From contig WTFV01000093.1 of the NCBI GenBank assembly GCA_011523845.1, forward strand, positions 1-64,000: DNA of 64,000 bases, read 5' to 3'. Below are positions 35,589 to 46,120 of this stretch, one piece after another (the first letter of the stretch is position 1; each line of letters begins with the position of its first letter). The position numbers and the translations under genes were made by a program. The stretch is from Acidobacteriota bacterium. Lineage in GTDB: Bacteria; Acidobacteriota; Vicinamibacteria; Vicinamibacterales; UBA8438. The notes under the pieces were generated by a model. It worked only from the letters and a program-made list of their open reading frames with translations. It was not told the origin of the DNA and searched no databases.

Positions 35589-36295
35589 CGGCGCCGCCTG
35601 ACGTCGCCTGGAGCAGGCCTTTCGCGACCCTTGGTCGGATAGACCTCGTCGAGATCGATCTCCGCGCCGACGAACAGCGCGAGGCGGACGCGGTCGCCTG
35701 GCTCGACGCGTCGGAGAGAGAGCGCCGGATGCGGCTCAGGAGCGTTCGCGCGCGCCGGGAGTTCGCGCTCTGCCGCGCAGCCGTTCGGCTTCATCTCGGC
35801 CGGCGGCTCGACTGCTCGAATCGCCGGCTCGCCTTCGGCGCGCTCCGACATGGCAAGCCCTTCGCGACCGTCGACGGAAGGACCGTCCCGTACGGATTCA
35901 ACGTGAGCCACGGCGGCGCGCACGGTCTGATCGCGTTCGCGAGAGGCGAGTCGGTCGGGGTCGATGTGGAAGAGCGAGCACCAGGTCGCGACCTCGACGG
36001 AATGGCCGCGAGGGTCTTCGGCCCGCGGGAAAGGGCGGCACTGGCGACAGTCGAAGGCCGGGACAGGACGACTCTGTTCTATCGAATCTGGACGTTGAAG
36101 GAGGCGCTGCTCAAGGCGCTCGGCACCGGCTTTTCGTGCGACCCGACAGCGTTCGAGGTGCCGCCGGGCGTACTCCGAGGCGCGCTCTCCGGGACGATCC
36201 TTCCGCGCCACGGAGGGTCGAAGTCCTGGCGCCTGACGGATATTGGAGAAAGGCGGTTTTCGGCCGCGGTGGCGTACGAGCTACGGGACGGATGA
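35585..36295 (+). CDS. Sfp-type 4'-phosphopantetheinyl transferase
   Basis: A 236-residue enzyme that attaches phosphopantetheine from CoA to a carrier-protein serine. The magnesium-binding GVDVEE (D127, E129) and WTLKEALLKALG (W169, K172, E173) motifs of the Sfp/Gsp family are intact, and the NVSHGG segment is also typical. The ATG overlaps the upstream TGA (ATGA), so it is translated with the reductase-sulfotransferase. The obvious client is the ACP of the PKS (Ser2263). The published swf description lists three genes; a dedicated PPTase in the same unit is an addition here. Confidence 0.94.
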   Translation: MTAPPDVAWSRPFATLGRIDLVEIDLRADEQREADAVAWLDASERERRMRLRSVRARREFALCRAAVRLHLGRRLDCSNRRLAFGALRHGKPFATVDGRTVPYGFNVSHGGAHGLIAFARGESVGVDVEERAPGRDLDGMAARVFGPRERAALATVEGRDRTTLFYRIWTLKEALLKALGTGFSCDPTAFEVPPGVLRGALSGTILPRHGGSKSWRLTDIGERRFSAAVAYELRDG

Positions 36296-36381
36296 AACGC
36301 CGTGCCCGGATCGGCGACCCTTCTTCGTCCTGCGGACGCTCGTCGTGGCTGTCGGAGGAGACGCCAGGGAGCAGGGGACGA

Positions 36382-36783
36382 TCACTCTACCTCCGCGTCG
36401 GTTTCGCACCCGGCGAGGTCGTCGATCGACACATCCAACGCGTCAGCCACCCGGCGGAACACGCCCAGTGTGCCGGGCTTGCGTCCCCTCTCCATCTGCG
36501 ACAGATACCCCTTCGACACACCGACTCGCGCCGCCAGCGCGTCGAGCGTGAGCCCGCGGTACAGCCGCCACGCTCGGAGGGCCGTCGCACCGTCCAGCAT
36601 GGCGTTCACGACCTCGCCCGGCACCGTCTCGCCAGCCGCGTCCTCGTCCCACGCGCATCCGATCGCTGCGATGTCCGCTGCATCCTCCAACGCGGCGACC
36701 ATGCGCCGGTACTCCTCGATGGGGACAACGGCGTATTCGGGCTCACCGTCCTTCTCGATGGTCTGCACCCTGCGTTCCGTCAT
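36382..36783 (-). CDS. XRE-family antitoxin (HigA/RelB-like), partner broken
   Basis: A 133-residue DNA-binding protein. The N-terminal part (VVPIEEYRRMVAALEDAAD) resembles prevent-host-death-like antitoxin segments, and the C-terminal helix-turn-helix (LTLDALAARVGVSKGYLSQM, ERGRKPGTLGVFRRVADAL) is a standard lambda-Cro/XRE domain. It starts at 36783, overlapping by four bases the stop of a truncated RelE-like toxin on the same strand, the toxin-first order of many HTH-antitoxin modules. Because the toxin has lost its N-terminal half, this antitoxin now appears to be an orphan regulator. Convergent with the PPTase gene. Confidence 0.88.
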   Translation of the reverse strand: MTERRVQTIEKDGEPEYAVVPIEEYRRMVAALEDAADIAAIGCAWDEDAAGETVPGEVVNAMLDGATALRAWRLYRGLTLDALAARVGVSKGYLSQMERGRKPGTLGVFRRVADALDVSIDDLAGCETDAEVE

Positions 36784-36920
36784 CGATACACCTGCCCTCT
36801 CTGATCGATCACGGCCACCAGCATGACTCTCCGCTCGGGCTCGAGCGAACAGACGACCCTCCAGTCTCCGACACGCCGCCTGAAGTCGCCGTCCCGCCCT
36901 CGCAATCGGGTTGCATGCAT
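36780..36920 (-). pseudogene. RelE/ParE-type toxin, N-terminal half missing
   Basis: From an ATG at 36920 the frame gives RLRGRDGDFRRRVGDWRVV and VMLVAVIDQRGQVYR in 46 codons. This is the carboxy half of a RelE/ParE-fold toxin (G-xRxRVGDYRV and the HRGxVYR-like end); full toxins have about 85-95 residues. The gene is cut ten bases from the left end of the IS630-like element, so loss of the 5' half is probably connected with that insertion and a following deletion. TGA overlaps the antitoxin ATG. Confidence 0.7.
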
Positions 36921-36929
36921 GCATCAAAC

Positions 36930-38018
36930 AGTACCAGGGTTCTCAAAATAGTTGCCATCGTTCCGACTGACCCCGAACGAATGCACCTGGAGTCGTTGGC
37001 CCGACGATCGCGCACAGCCCGCATTGGCGCGGCGGGCGCGCATCGTCCTCGCCTGCGCCGCCGGGAACAACAAGATCGTCGCCCGGCGCCTGAGCCTCTC
37101 GTCGCCGACCGTCGGCAAGTGCCGCGCGCCTCGTGCGGGACCGGCTCGACGGGTTGCTGGACGAGCGACGACCGGGAGCGCCACGAACCGTTACCGACGA
37201 GCAGGTCGAACAGGTGGTCATCGCCACCTTGGAGACGACTCCGCCCGGCGCCACGCACTGGAGCGCCCGGTCGCTTACTCGCGCGACCCGTCTGAGCCGC
37301 ATGACCATCAATCGCATCTCCCGCCTTCGGATTGCGTCCCCATCGGAGCGAGACCTTCAAGCTGTCGCCCGACCCGTGCTGATGGAAAAGGTCCGGGACA
37401 TCGTCGGCCTCTATGTCGGTCCGCCCGACCATGCCGTGGTGCTGTGCGTCGACGAGAAATCCCAGATTCAGCCCCTCGACTGCACCGCCCCGTTGCTGCC
37501 GATGCAACCCGGGCAAGCCCAACGGCGCACGCACGACTATCGGCGCCCCGGCACCACGTCGCTTTTGCAGCGCTGGACCTGAAGACCCGCATGGTGACCA
37601 GCGACACGCATCGCCGCCATCGGGCCATCGAGTTCCGCAAGTTCCTCGACCGCGTCGACGTCAGCGCGCCTTCCGACCTCGCCGTGCACATCATCATGGG
37701 CAACTACGGGACGCACAAGACGCTGCTCATCTGCTCTTGGTTCGCCAAGCGGTCCCAGTTCCACGTTCACTTCACCCCGACCCACGGCTCCCAGCTCAAC
37801 CCTCATTGAGCGCTGCTTTGCCGAGCTCACCACAAAGCAACTGCGACGCGGCGTGTATCGGAGCGTGCGCGCGCTGGAAGCTGCCATTCGCGACTTCATC
37901 GCCGCGCACAACCAAGACCGCCGACGATCCTCGCGAGCGTCGGGCGGTTCGCTCAGCGCATGCTGAGCCTCATACAGGCTCCCGGACATATGTCACGAAC
38001 CATTAGAACAGGACACTA
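36930..38018 (+). mobile_element. IS630-like element, inactivated
   Basis: About 1.09 kb. Transposase pieces lie in several frames: LARRARIVLACAAGNNKIVA, LLDERRPGAPRTVTDEQVEQ with ARSLTRATRLSRMTINRI, then VVLCVDEKSQIQPLD, IEFRKFLDRVDV with HIIMGNYGTHK, and SLIERCFAELTTKQLRRGVY. These follow the helix-turn-helix plus DDE order of IS630/Tc1 transposases. The first Asp (VDEKSQ) and the Glu (ERCFAEL) survive, but the middle Asp of the usual MDNYGTHK motif is Gly, and at least three frameshifts interrupt the gene. Imperfect ends resemble each other: AGTACCAGGGTTCT at 36930 and the reverse complement of AGAACAGGACACT at 38005-38017. Confidence 0.75.
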
Positions 38019-40955
38019 GCTTGATTTTATTCGATCCAGGCAGTCTTCAATTTCCTCGCTATAATTCCTGGCTACCTCTCGAATGCGAGCAGCGTCGATC
38101 CCGCCAAATTTCAATCGTCGAGTAAGGTACACCGCAACCCAGTCGAGTAACCGCATGGTAATTTGAGTCCGTTCGTTGGCCCCACAAACAATCCGTAGAA
38201 TCTTTTCAAGGGTGCAATGCGCTACTTTGCCATTCTTCCCAAGGTCCCTTTCGCATTCAGCAACTAACACGCCGAGACGAAGTGAAACATCGACCATCAA
38301 AATGAGCAACAGCTCCTCCCTAGCACTGGCCCCGGCGCTACCGGTCCCGGCATCCATTTGATGTATAACCTCTCCCACCGCTTCGTTTTCCATCTTTACA
38401 CAAAATGCCCCGAGCTTTGCGCCGTATCCGGTAAGACTAAGGAGGATCACCATGCCAAACAGTTTTCGGATCATTCCCATGCATTGATTGTGATCTAGCG
38501 GTCGCGCTGGATTGAAAATGCGTTCGGCGTGTTTGCTCAAGTCAACCAACGAGCGATCAGTGATTTTGTCATCCAAATCAAGAACTTCAGTGAAGTCGAC
38601 GTCGAGCAGAGTGTACCCCAACTCACCAAACGCATTGCTCAGATATTCTTCCATCCCAATAAAGTGCAAGATCTTGGCAGCTTCTACGTAAAGCTTTGCA
38701 GCGACCCTATAGTTGCCAAGGTTGCTCTCGCAATTCCCGATCTGATGCAACACCTGTCCGCGATTTACCCCAATTGCGGCGCCCCGCTCATGCTGCAAAG
38801 AACGGCGATATGCTCTCGCAGCTTCTTCATATTTTCGTTGGGATAGAAGAGAGAAACCGAGCATACCCAGGGCGCTTGAAAGGTCATTCTGTAGCTCGTC
38901 TTGTTCGAGTTCTGCATCCACGCTTGTTTCGTCCTCAAGTGACGACAATAACGCTCGATAACCTTCAAATGCTTGCCGGGCGTACCTCTCCGCTCTCGGA
39001 TAGTCTCTAGCCTCCTGCGCCGCCATTGCCCGGCACATGGCCACACCTGCAAGCACCTTCGGATTATCTGAGGTGCTGGCGATTCTATTGGCTATTCCTA
39101 ACCCACTGGTGACCAGTGTTTCGTCCTGAGCGCGCTGTGCCAAGGCTAGGAATTGCATTGCCAGTCCACTCGCCTCTTCCAACCGTCGCGTTCGAAATGC
39201 GAGTTCAGTCGCGCGAAACATCACTTGAGCGCCTTGCTCCGCCAGCCTTAGAACGAAGAAGTACCGCATCAAGGATCCAACGATCGACAGCGCAGTTGCC
39301 ACAAGATGTTCATCTTCCTGCCGTTCTTGAGCCAGCTCCAAGACATGCAGAAAATTGGGAAGCTCGTCCCCAAACCGCCGAAGGGCATAAGGAGTCTCCT
39401 CGAAAGTATCGTACTCCAGTTGAAGAACAGCCACCATCATGCCAAAACCTTGAACTACCCGCCCGACCACTTGCTCAAATGCCCTCGGTTCTTCCGCGCT
39501 GCCGCGTTCGGTCACGAACCGGCGAACCGGAGCCAGCATCCGCGTGCGACTCAGTTGCTTGTCGACAACGGCCAATTCGACAAGATGCCATTTGCGTAGC
39601 GACGCTAAGGCCTCGGCACTGTCGTCGAGTTCTAGCCATTGCCGTTCGATATAGTTCGTCAAGACACCTGCTGGTGCTTGTGCGAGCGCCCAAAGGAGTT
39701 GTCGACTGCTGCCCGCTAGCGCCTTGTAGGCCGTTTGAAGGCACAATTCAAGAGAGGTTTGGCGCGTATGGTGTTTTCGCCCAGGAAAGTTGACGAATTC
39801 TGTACCAAGGCGGTGAATGGCATTCAGCGCGGCAGTGGCGCTGCCGTAGTGTTGAGTCAACGCCCCGGCAAGCTTGATCGTCAAGGCGTGCCCATCACAG
39901 AAACTCAGCAACTCATCGGTATCGCCTTGGATAGTGTCCCCACCAACGCGACAGGATTGCCTCAGTAGGGACCGGCTGGCAGATCCTGCGAGTCCTCCGA
40001 GTCTCAATTGTGCCTCCGCGGGTAGCCGATGCAATAAGATTTGGCTCGTTGACACGAATTGTGTGTCGCTTGTGGCGTGGAACAGCGCATGAACGGTGTC
40101 TTCAAATTTGTCCAGATCATCAAGAATAGCTTGTTCGATGCCATCGAAGACCACACATACGTGAGCGGCATCCAGCCGCGAAGGGAGGTCTTCAACATCA
40201 TATTCCGAACCACCTATAGCGAGCGCTGCGCGTAACGCCGATACAACGTCCGCGACGTTACGACACTGCTCGACGTTGCACCACAGGACGGGACGTCCGG
40301 TGTTGCATCGGCTAATTGCCTGCAAAAGCAGTTCTGACTTCCCGATACCAGCGACACCATAAACCGCCGCAGAGCGTCCGGACCGCAAAGCATCTACGAG
40401 CACCTCAAGCTCCTTCTCCCTGCCAACGAAGTCCTGAGAGGCTCGCGGGGATCGTAGATGCTTGCGCGATGGCTGCGCTCGCTCCATTAGGTTTGCACGC
40501 GTTCGAGCAATCAAACAGTCTTTTATCGCCTGCAAGTCTTCCGTCGTAAGACTGTGTTGTGCATCATGCTCCCGATGGCACGCTGAACAGATACGAAGGA
40601 GATTATGAGGGTGATGCGATCTACTGGTTGCCCAAGGGCGGATGTGTGCCGTTTCCACACCGACACCGCTTCCGCAACGCGCACATTGGTTTCGGCTCTC
40701 CGCACGAAGATGGTCAAGAATCGCCTTCGGGATAGAGAGACGACCTTCCGAGGGATCGCACCATTCTCCGCGGAGCATGGAATCGAAGGCATCTAAGTCT
40801 AGCCGGCTGAAGCGCGTCTGACCATCTTGCTCCACAGTTGGGAGCGGCCTTAGACCTCTCGTTTTACCGAGTTTCCGTTTCGTGAATTGAAACAAGAGCT
40901 CAGTTGTTATTCCGAGATGATGGGCAGCCTCTAGCGGCGTCAGCAATTTTCTCAT
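38016..40955 (-). CDS. HTH-HNH-STAND ATPase-TPR protein, candidate anti-phage sensor nuclease
   Basis: A 979-residue protein. Residues 1-62: MerR/excisionase-like helix-turn-helix (LTPLEAAHHLGITTELL). Residues 85-135: HNH nuclease (CARC at 91-94, ETAHIRPW with H104, HPHNLLRICSACHREH with N118, C123, C126, H127). Residues 175-330: STAND/NB-ARC-like ATPase with a VGRE entry, Walker A GVAGIGKS (200-207) and Walker B VCVVFDG (266-272). The remaining 600 residues are helical, with TPR-like repeats such as ALGMLGFSLLSQRKYEEAAR and GNCESNLGNYRVAAKLYVEA. This layout (DNA-binding and nuclease effector, NTPase switch, repeat sensor) parallels STAND defence proteins. GC is near 50%, far below its neighbours, so it was acquired. 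Weak ribosome binding site; its stop touches the IS630 end. Confidence 0.88.
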   Translation of the reverse strand: MRKLLTPLEAAHHLGITTELLFQFTKRKLGKTRGLRPLPTVEQDGQTRFSRLDLDAFDSMLRGEWCDPSEGRLSIPKAILDHLRAESRNQCARCGSGVGVETAHIRPWATSRSHHPHNLLRICSACHREHDAQHSLTTEDLQAIKDCLIARTRANLMERAQPSRKHLRSPRASQDFVGREKELEVLVDALRSGRSAAVYGVAGIGKSELLLQAISRCNTGRPVLWCNVEQCRNVADVVSALRAALAIGGSEYDVEDLPSRLDAAHVCVVFDGIEQAILDDLDKFEDTVHALFHATSDTQFVSTSQILLHRLPAEAQLRLGGLAGSASRSLLRQSCRVGGDTIQGDTDELLSFCDGHALTIKLAGALTQHYGSATAALNAIHRLGTEFVNFPGRKHHTRQTSLELCLQTAYKALAGSSRQLLWALAQAPAGVLTNYIERQWLELDDSAEALASLRKWHLVELAVVDKQLSRTRMLAPVRRFVTERGSAEEPRAFEQVVGRVVQGFGMMVAVLQLEYDTFEETPYALRRFGDELPNFLHVLELAQERQEDEHLVATALSIVGSLMRYFFVLRLAEQGAQVMFRATELAFRTRRLEEASGLAMQFLALAQRAQDETLVTSGLGIANRIASTSDNPKVLAGVAMCRAMAAQEARDYPRAERYARQAFEGYRALLSSLEDETSVDAELEQDELQNDLSSALGMLGFSLLSQRKYEEAARAYRRSLQHERGAAIGVNRGQVLHQIGNCESNLGNYRVAAKLYVEAAKILHFIGMEEYLSNAFGELGYTLLDVDFTEVLDLDDKITDRSLVDLSKHAERIFNPARPLDHNQCMGMIRKLFGMVILLSLTGYGAKLGAFCVKMENEAVGEVIHQMDAGTGSAGASAREELLLILMVDVSLRLGVLVAECERDLGKNGKVAHCTLEKILRIVCGANERTQITMRLLDWVAVYLTRRLKFGGIDAARIREVARNYSEEIEDCLDRIKSS

Positions 40956-41084
40956 TTTCAGACTTCATTTCAATGCTTTAGAGTTGGTCAGTCGACCAGA
41001 TGCCACAGGTCTCCCTGGCACGCCGCTTCCAGGGCGTCGAGGTACTAACGCTTCGCACAACCAGCGAGAAACCGACCACCTTAA

Positions 41085-42785
<1,701 letters not shown>

Positions 42786-42849
42786 ACGTGTGTCCTCGCC
42801 TGGAAGTCGTCGCCTTGCGGCTCCGCTTTCCGCCCAACCAGGCCCCTCC

Positions 42850-42882
42850 GGGAGTCTGCCCCGTTCCCCGGCGCAGACTCCC
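42850..42882. terminator. Stem-loop between gltX and glnS
   Basis: Arms GGGAGTCTGC (42850-42859) and GCAGACTCCC (42873-42882) form a perfect 10-bp stem with a 13-base loop, just after the gltX stop. No U-tract follows on either strand, so it may be a weak or factor-dependent terminator or an RNA processing site. The arm sequence recurs at 9037-9049 and 60317-60328. Confidence 0.45.
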
Positions 42883-42892
42883 GGCTCATGAA

Positions 42893-44473
42893 TCAGTCGG
42901 CGCCGGAGCCGGCCTCCGCGGCCTCGATCGCCCGGTCAATTCTAGCGAGACACGCCGTCCGGCCGAGAATCTCCAGCGCATCGAACAGGCCGAACCCGAC
43001 GCCCTTGCCGGTTACCGCCACCCGGACGGCGTGGATGATCTGCCCGATCCTGATCTGGTCCGTTTCCACGAACCGATGCAGCGCGGCGTCGAGCGTGCCG
43101 GCGTCGAACGGCTCGACGGCTTCCAGCACCGGCCGGAAGCGTCGCAGCCGGTCCGCGGCTCCCGGCGCGCCGACCCGCTTGCGGAACGCCTTCTCGTCGT
43201 AGGAGAACGCCGCGTCGTCCTGGAAGAACTCGGCGTAGCGCACGATGTCGCCCGCCACCTTGATCCGGTCGCCGGCCGCGGCGACCACCCCGCCGACGCG
43301 CGCCCGCTCCGCCTCGGTCCGCTCGTCTCCCAGCAGCCCGAGCCGCACGAGGTACGGAGAGACCGCCTCCGCCTTGTCGTCCACCGGCAGCGCGTTCATC
43401 CGGCGCTCTTCGAACGCCATCATCTTCTGCGGATCGAAGCTGGCGGCGGACCGGTTCACGCGGTCCAGCGAGAAGTGCTCGATCATCTCCTCCCGCGTGA
43501 AGTCCTCCGTGCGGTCGTCCAGCGACCAGCCGAGCAGCAGCAGGTAGTTGACCAGGGCCTCCGGCCGGTAACCGACCTCGCGGTAGAACTCCACCAGCAC
43601 CGGGTTGAAGCGCTCCGGCACGACCTCGTCGCCGAGCGCGGCCAGGATGCCGGCGCCGTGGTCGTACACCTTCTTGAACTCGGGCTGCGACAGGTACCTG
43701 CCGAGCTTCCGCTTGCTCAGCTTCTCGCTGCCGCCCGGCGCTGCCACGTAGGGCAGGTGCGCGTAGCGGGGCCGCTCGTAGCCCAGCCCGTCGGCGATGA
43801 AGATCTGGCGCGGCGTGTTCGACAGGTGCTCCTCCGCCCGGATGACGTGCGAGATGCCGAAGTCGTGGTCGTCGACCGCGCTGGCCAGATGGTAGAGGTG
43901 GCTGCCGTCGGCCCGCTGGATCACGTGGTCCTGCTCCAGCGCCCAGTCGAAGGCGACCGGCCCGCGCACCAGGTCGTCGAAGCGGCAGGCGCCCTCGCGC
44001 GGCATCTTCAGCCGCACGACGGCGGTGCGCCCCTCGCCCTCGAAGCGCGCCGCGTCGGCGTCGGTTTCCGCCATCCAGCGCCGGCTGTAGATGAACCGCC
44101 GCTTCTCGCGCTGCGCCGCCTCGCGCTCGGCCGTAGTCTCCTCCGCCGTCGCGTAGTCGCGGTATGCCAGCCCGCGGTCGAGCAGCTCCGACACCGCGGC
44201 CCGGTAGCGACCGGTCCGCTGCGACTGGTAGTACGGGGCGCACGGACCGCCCACCTCCGGCCCCTCGTCCCAGTCGATGCCCAGCCAGCGGAAGCCGTCG
44301 AGGATGGGCCGCAGCGCCGCCTCGACGTTGCGCTCCCGGTCGGTGTCGTCGATGCGCAGGATGAACTGTCCGCCGTGCCGGCGGGCGAACAGCCAGTTGA
44401 ACAGCGCCGTGCGGACGCCGCCGATGTGGAGGTAGCCTGTCGGGCTCGGTGCGAATCGGGTGCGAACGGACAT
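42893..44473 (-). CDS. gltX: Glutamyl-tRNA synthetase
   Basis: A 526-residue class I synthetase. [20 protein letters not shown] holds the HIGH motif and EKLSKRKLG the KMSKS motif, with the intervening GluRS signature [12 protein letters not shown] and [16 protein letters not shown] helical anticodon-binding domain makes up the C-terminal 170 residues. The start at 44473 ([11 protein letters not shown]) is the only good one. It precedes glnS on the same strand and is divergent from an exported hydrolase gene 68 bp away, so the promoter lies in that short gap. Confidence 0.97.
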   Translation of the reverse strand: MSVRTRFAPSPTGYLHIGGVRTALFNWLFARRHGGQFILRIDDTDRERNVEAALRPILDGFRWLGIDWDEGPEVGGPCAPYYQSQRTGRYRAAVSELLDRGLAYRDYATAEETTAEREAAQREKRRFIYSRRWMAETDADAARFEGEGRTAVVRLKMPREGACRFDDLVRGPVAFDWALEQDHVIQRADGSHLYHLASAVDDHDFGISHVIRAEEHLSNTPRQIFIADGLGYERPRYAHLPYVAAPGGSEKLSKRKLGRYLSQPEFKKVYDHGAGILAALGDEVVPERFNPVLVEFYREVGYRPEALVNYLLLLGWSLDDRTEDFTREEMIEHFSLDRVNRSAASFDPQKMMAFEERRMNALPVDDKAEAVSPYLVRLGLLGDERTEAERARVGGVVAAAGDRIKVAGDIVRYAEFFQDDAAFSYDEKAFRKRVGAPGAADRLRRFRPVLEAVEPFDAGTLDAALHRFVETDQIRIGQIIHAVRVAVTGKGVGFGLFDALEILGRTACLARIDRAIEAAEAGSGAD

Positions 44474-44541
44474 CGTCGGATATTATGGCGGCACCGGTGC
44501 ACGGCAGGCTGCCGCCGCTGCACGGCAGAGAGGATTTCAAC

Positions 44542-45288
44542 ATGCGCGCTCTAGCGACGGCGGTAGTCGTGGCGGCGTTGGCGGGACTCGGGACGCTGCC
44601 GGGCGCCGGCGGCGAGTTGCTGGCCCAGGCGGGAGGACGTCCGAACGTGGAGCACCTGACGTTCGAGATCGAAGGGCACGGCGAGATGCCCTACGCGGTG
44701 TCGGTGCCGGCCGGCTACGACCCGGCCACGCCGCATGCCCTGATCCTGGCCCTGCATCCGGGCGGAAAGCAGGGGTCGTACTACGGCAGCCTCCATATGC
44801 GCCAGATGTTCGAGCCGGCGTTGCGCGGCCTGAACGCGGTGGTCGTCGCCCCGGACGTGCCGACGCGGCGCTGGACGAGCGACGTCTCCGACCGGGGAGT
44901 CATGGCGCTGCTCGATCGGATCCTCGAGACCTACAACATCGACCGCGCGCGCGTCCTCGTCACCGGCTTCAGCCTCGGCGGGCGGGGAACGTGGTTCTTC
45001 GCGACGCGCCATCCGGACTTCTTCACCGGCGCCATTCCCATCGCCGGCCGCCCCGGCGACGAGCCGCTCGACGCGCTCGGCGGCATGCCGGTCCACGTCA
45101 TCCACAGCCGGGCGGACGACGTGGTGCCGTTCGGTCCCGCCGAGGCGGCGGCGCGAGAGATCGAGGAAGCCGGCGGCACGGTGGCCTTCACCGCCCTCGA
45201 CCGCGTAGGGCACTACGCGATGGGCGGCTACGTCCGCTCGCTGCGCGATGCCGGCGACTGGATGCTCGATCAGTGGAACGGCCGTTGA
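44542..45288 (+). CDS. Exported alpha/beta hydrolase (PHB-depolymerase/esterase-like)
   Basis: A 248-residue protein with a signal peptide (MRALATAVVVAALAGLGTLP, cleavage near LLAQA). The hydrolase core shows HPGGKQGS (oxyanion region), nucleophile elbow GFSLGG, the acid in HSRADDVVPF and the histidine in DRVGHYAMGG. This is the arrangement of polyhydroxybutyrate-depolymerase-like and dienelactone-hydrolase-like esterases; the substrate cannot be inferred. AGAGGA precedes the ATG. Divergent from gltX, followed by a convergent toxin gene. Confidence 0.88.
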   Translation: MRALATAVVVAALAGLGTLPGAGGELLAQAGGRPNVEHLTFEIEGHGEMPYAVSVPAGYDPATPHALILALHPGGKQGSYYGSLHMRQMFEPALRGLNAVVVAPDVPTRRWTSDVSDRGVMALLDRILETYNIDRARVLVTGFSLGGRGTWFFATRHPDFFTGAIPIAGRPGDEPLDALGGMPVHVIHSRADDVVPFGPAEAAAREIEEAGGTVAFTALDRVGHYAMGGYVRSLRDAGDWMLDQWNGR

Positions 45289-45353
45289 GTCGGTGATGCG
45301 GCGTCCGAAGCCGCCGGCCCGGGCTTCGACAGGCTCGTTCGAACGTCGTACGG

Positions 45354-45746
45354 TCAGATGTGATAGGGATTCACGCTGGACAGCACGCGGCCGGCGCCGC
45401 GTACGAGACGAGCGTCGCGAGTCAACAGCGGCGCATCGAGCATGCGTGCGAGTGCGACGTATTCGGCGTCGTATGTCTTGGCCCATCCCAGCTCGACGGC
45501 AAGGCGACTTGCCTCGATGTACAGGCGGCGCGGAGAGCGCCTCCGGATGGGACCGTCCACGAGCCGCGCCAGAGCGGCCTCCTTCAGCGCCGTGCTGATC
45601 TCGCCCCGGTACTGCATCTCTCGCAGAACGGACGTGCATTCCGACCAGAGGAGAGCCGGCGCAACGAGGATCGCGGAGAATCCATCGAACCCCCGCTCCG
45701 AGGCCGCGGCGTGGAGCGCCGCGCTGGCGTCGATCACGGCGATCAC
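45354..45746 (-). CDS. PIN-domain toxin (VapC-like RNase)
   Basis: A 130-residue PIN protein. Acidic catalytic positions are visible: Asp in VIAVIDASAALHAA near the start, Glu in LLWSECTSVLREM, Asp in KTYDAEYVALARML, and Asp in LLTRDARLV. These are magnesium-dependent ribonucleases that cut tRNA or rRNA when unneutralised. The start is GTG at 45746, overlapping the stop of the antitoxin by four bases (GTGA), so synthesis depends on translation of the antitoxin. Confidence 0.9.
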   Translation of the reverse strand: MIAVIDASAALHAAASERGFDGFSAILVAPALLWSECTSVLREMQYRGEISTALKEAALARLVDGPIRRRSPRRLYIEASRLAVELGWAKTYDAEYVALARMLDAPLLTRDARLVRGAGRVLSSVNPYHI

Positions 45747-45994
45747 GGAACTCGACGGGACGGTCTCGACCGCCTCAGCGCCGCGACGAAGTTGGGCATC
45801 GGCTCGCCGGTCAGCGTCCCCTCCTCGGTTCTTGCCGGAACGACCTCGGCCGCGCCCAAGTCCAGCACGGTCTGTTCGTCTATGAGATGCTGCGTGCCCA
45901 CCTTCCGGGACGGCAGCTTCCCCTCGCGGATCCAGCGTCGGACGGTTTCCGGATGCCTGCCGGTGCGCAGTGCCGCTTCGGGGACTGTGAGCAT
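45743..45994 (-). CDS. MerR/excisionase-like HTH antitoxin
   Basis: An 83-residue protein: LTVPEAALRTGRHPETVRRW, then IREGKLPSRKVGTQHLI, a helix-turn-helix of the excisionase/MerR N-terminal type, and a C-terminal tail that would wrap the toxin. It precedes the PIN gene with a 4-base overlap. The ATG lies only seven bases after a TATACT box, so the message may be leaderless, and a 13-bp palindrome adjoins the box, fitting autorepression by the antitoxin-toxin complex. Confidence 0.85.
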   Translation of the reverse strand: MLTVPEAALRTGRHPETVRRWIREGKLPSRKVGTQHLIDEQTVLDLGAAEVVPARTEEGTLTGEPMPNFVAALRRSRPSRRVP

Positions 45995-46020
45995 GAGTTG
46001 TAGTATACAACAACTTGTTG
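45995..46020 (-). promoter_or_regulatory. Leaderless-type promoter and operator palindrome of the PIN module
   Basis: On the minus strand CAACAAGTTGTTG (46020-46008) is a perfect odd-centred palindrome, followed directly by the -10 box TATACT (46007-46002), seven bases and the antitoxin ATG. No good -35 is visible. Overlap of palindrome and promoter fits an autoregulated toxin-antitoxin operon. Confidence 0.55.
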
Positions 46021-46120
46021 CCCCTCGGCGACGGAGCGCCGGCCGCCGCCGCGATACGCTGCCACGAAGCGAAGCGACGATCATGACGCGGCGAAGTTCG
46101 CCGCCCGCTAGAATGGTCTG

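Noticed and set aside
36930..38018. IS630 inserted simply within relE
   Set aside because: The missing half of relE does not appear on the far side of the element; the sequence there is the 3' end of the STAND gene, so a deletion or rearrangement must also have occurred.
42850..42882. Confident intrinsic terminator between gltX and glnS
   Set aside because: The stem is perfect but there is no U-tract, so it is kept only as a low-confidence terminator-like hairpin.
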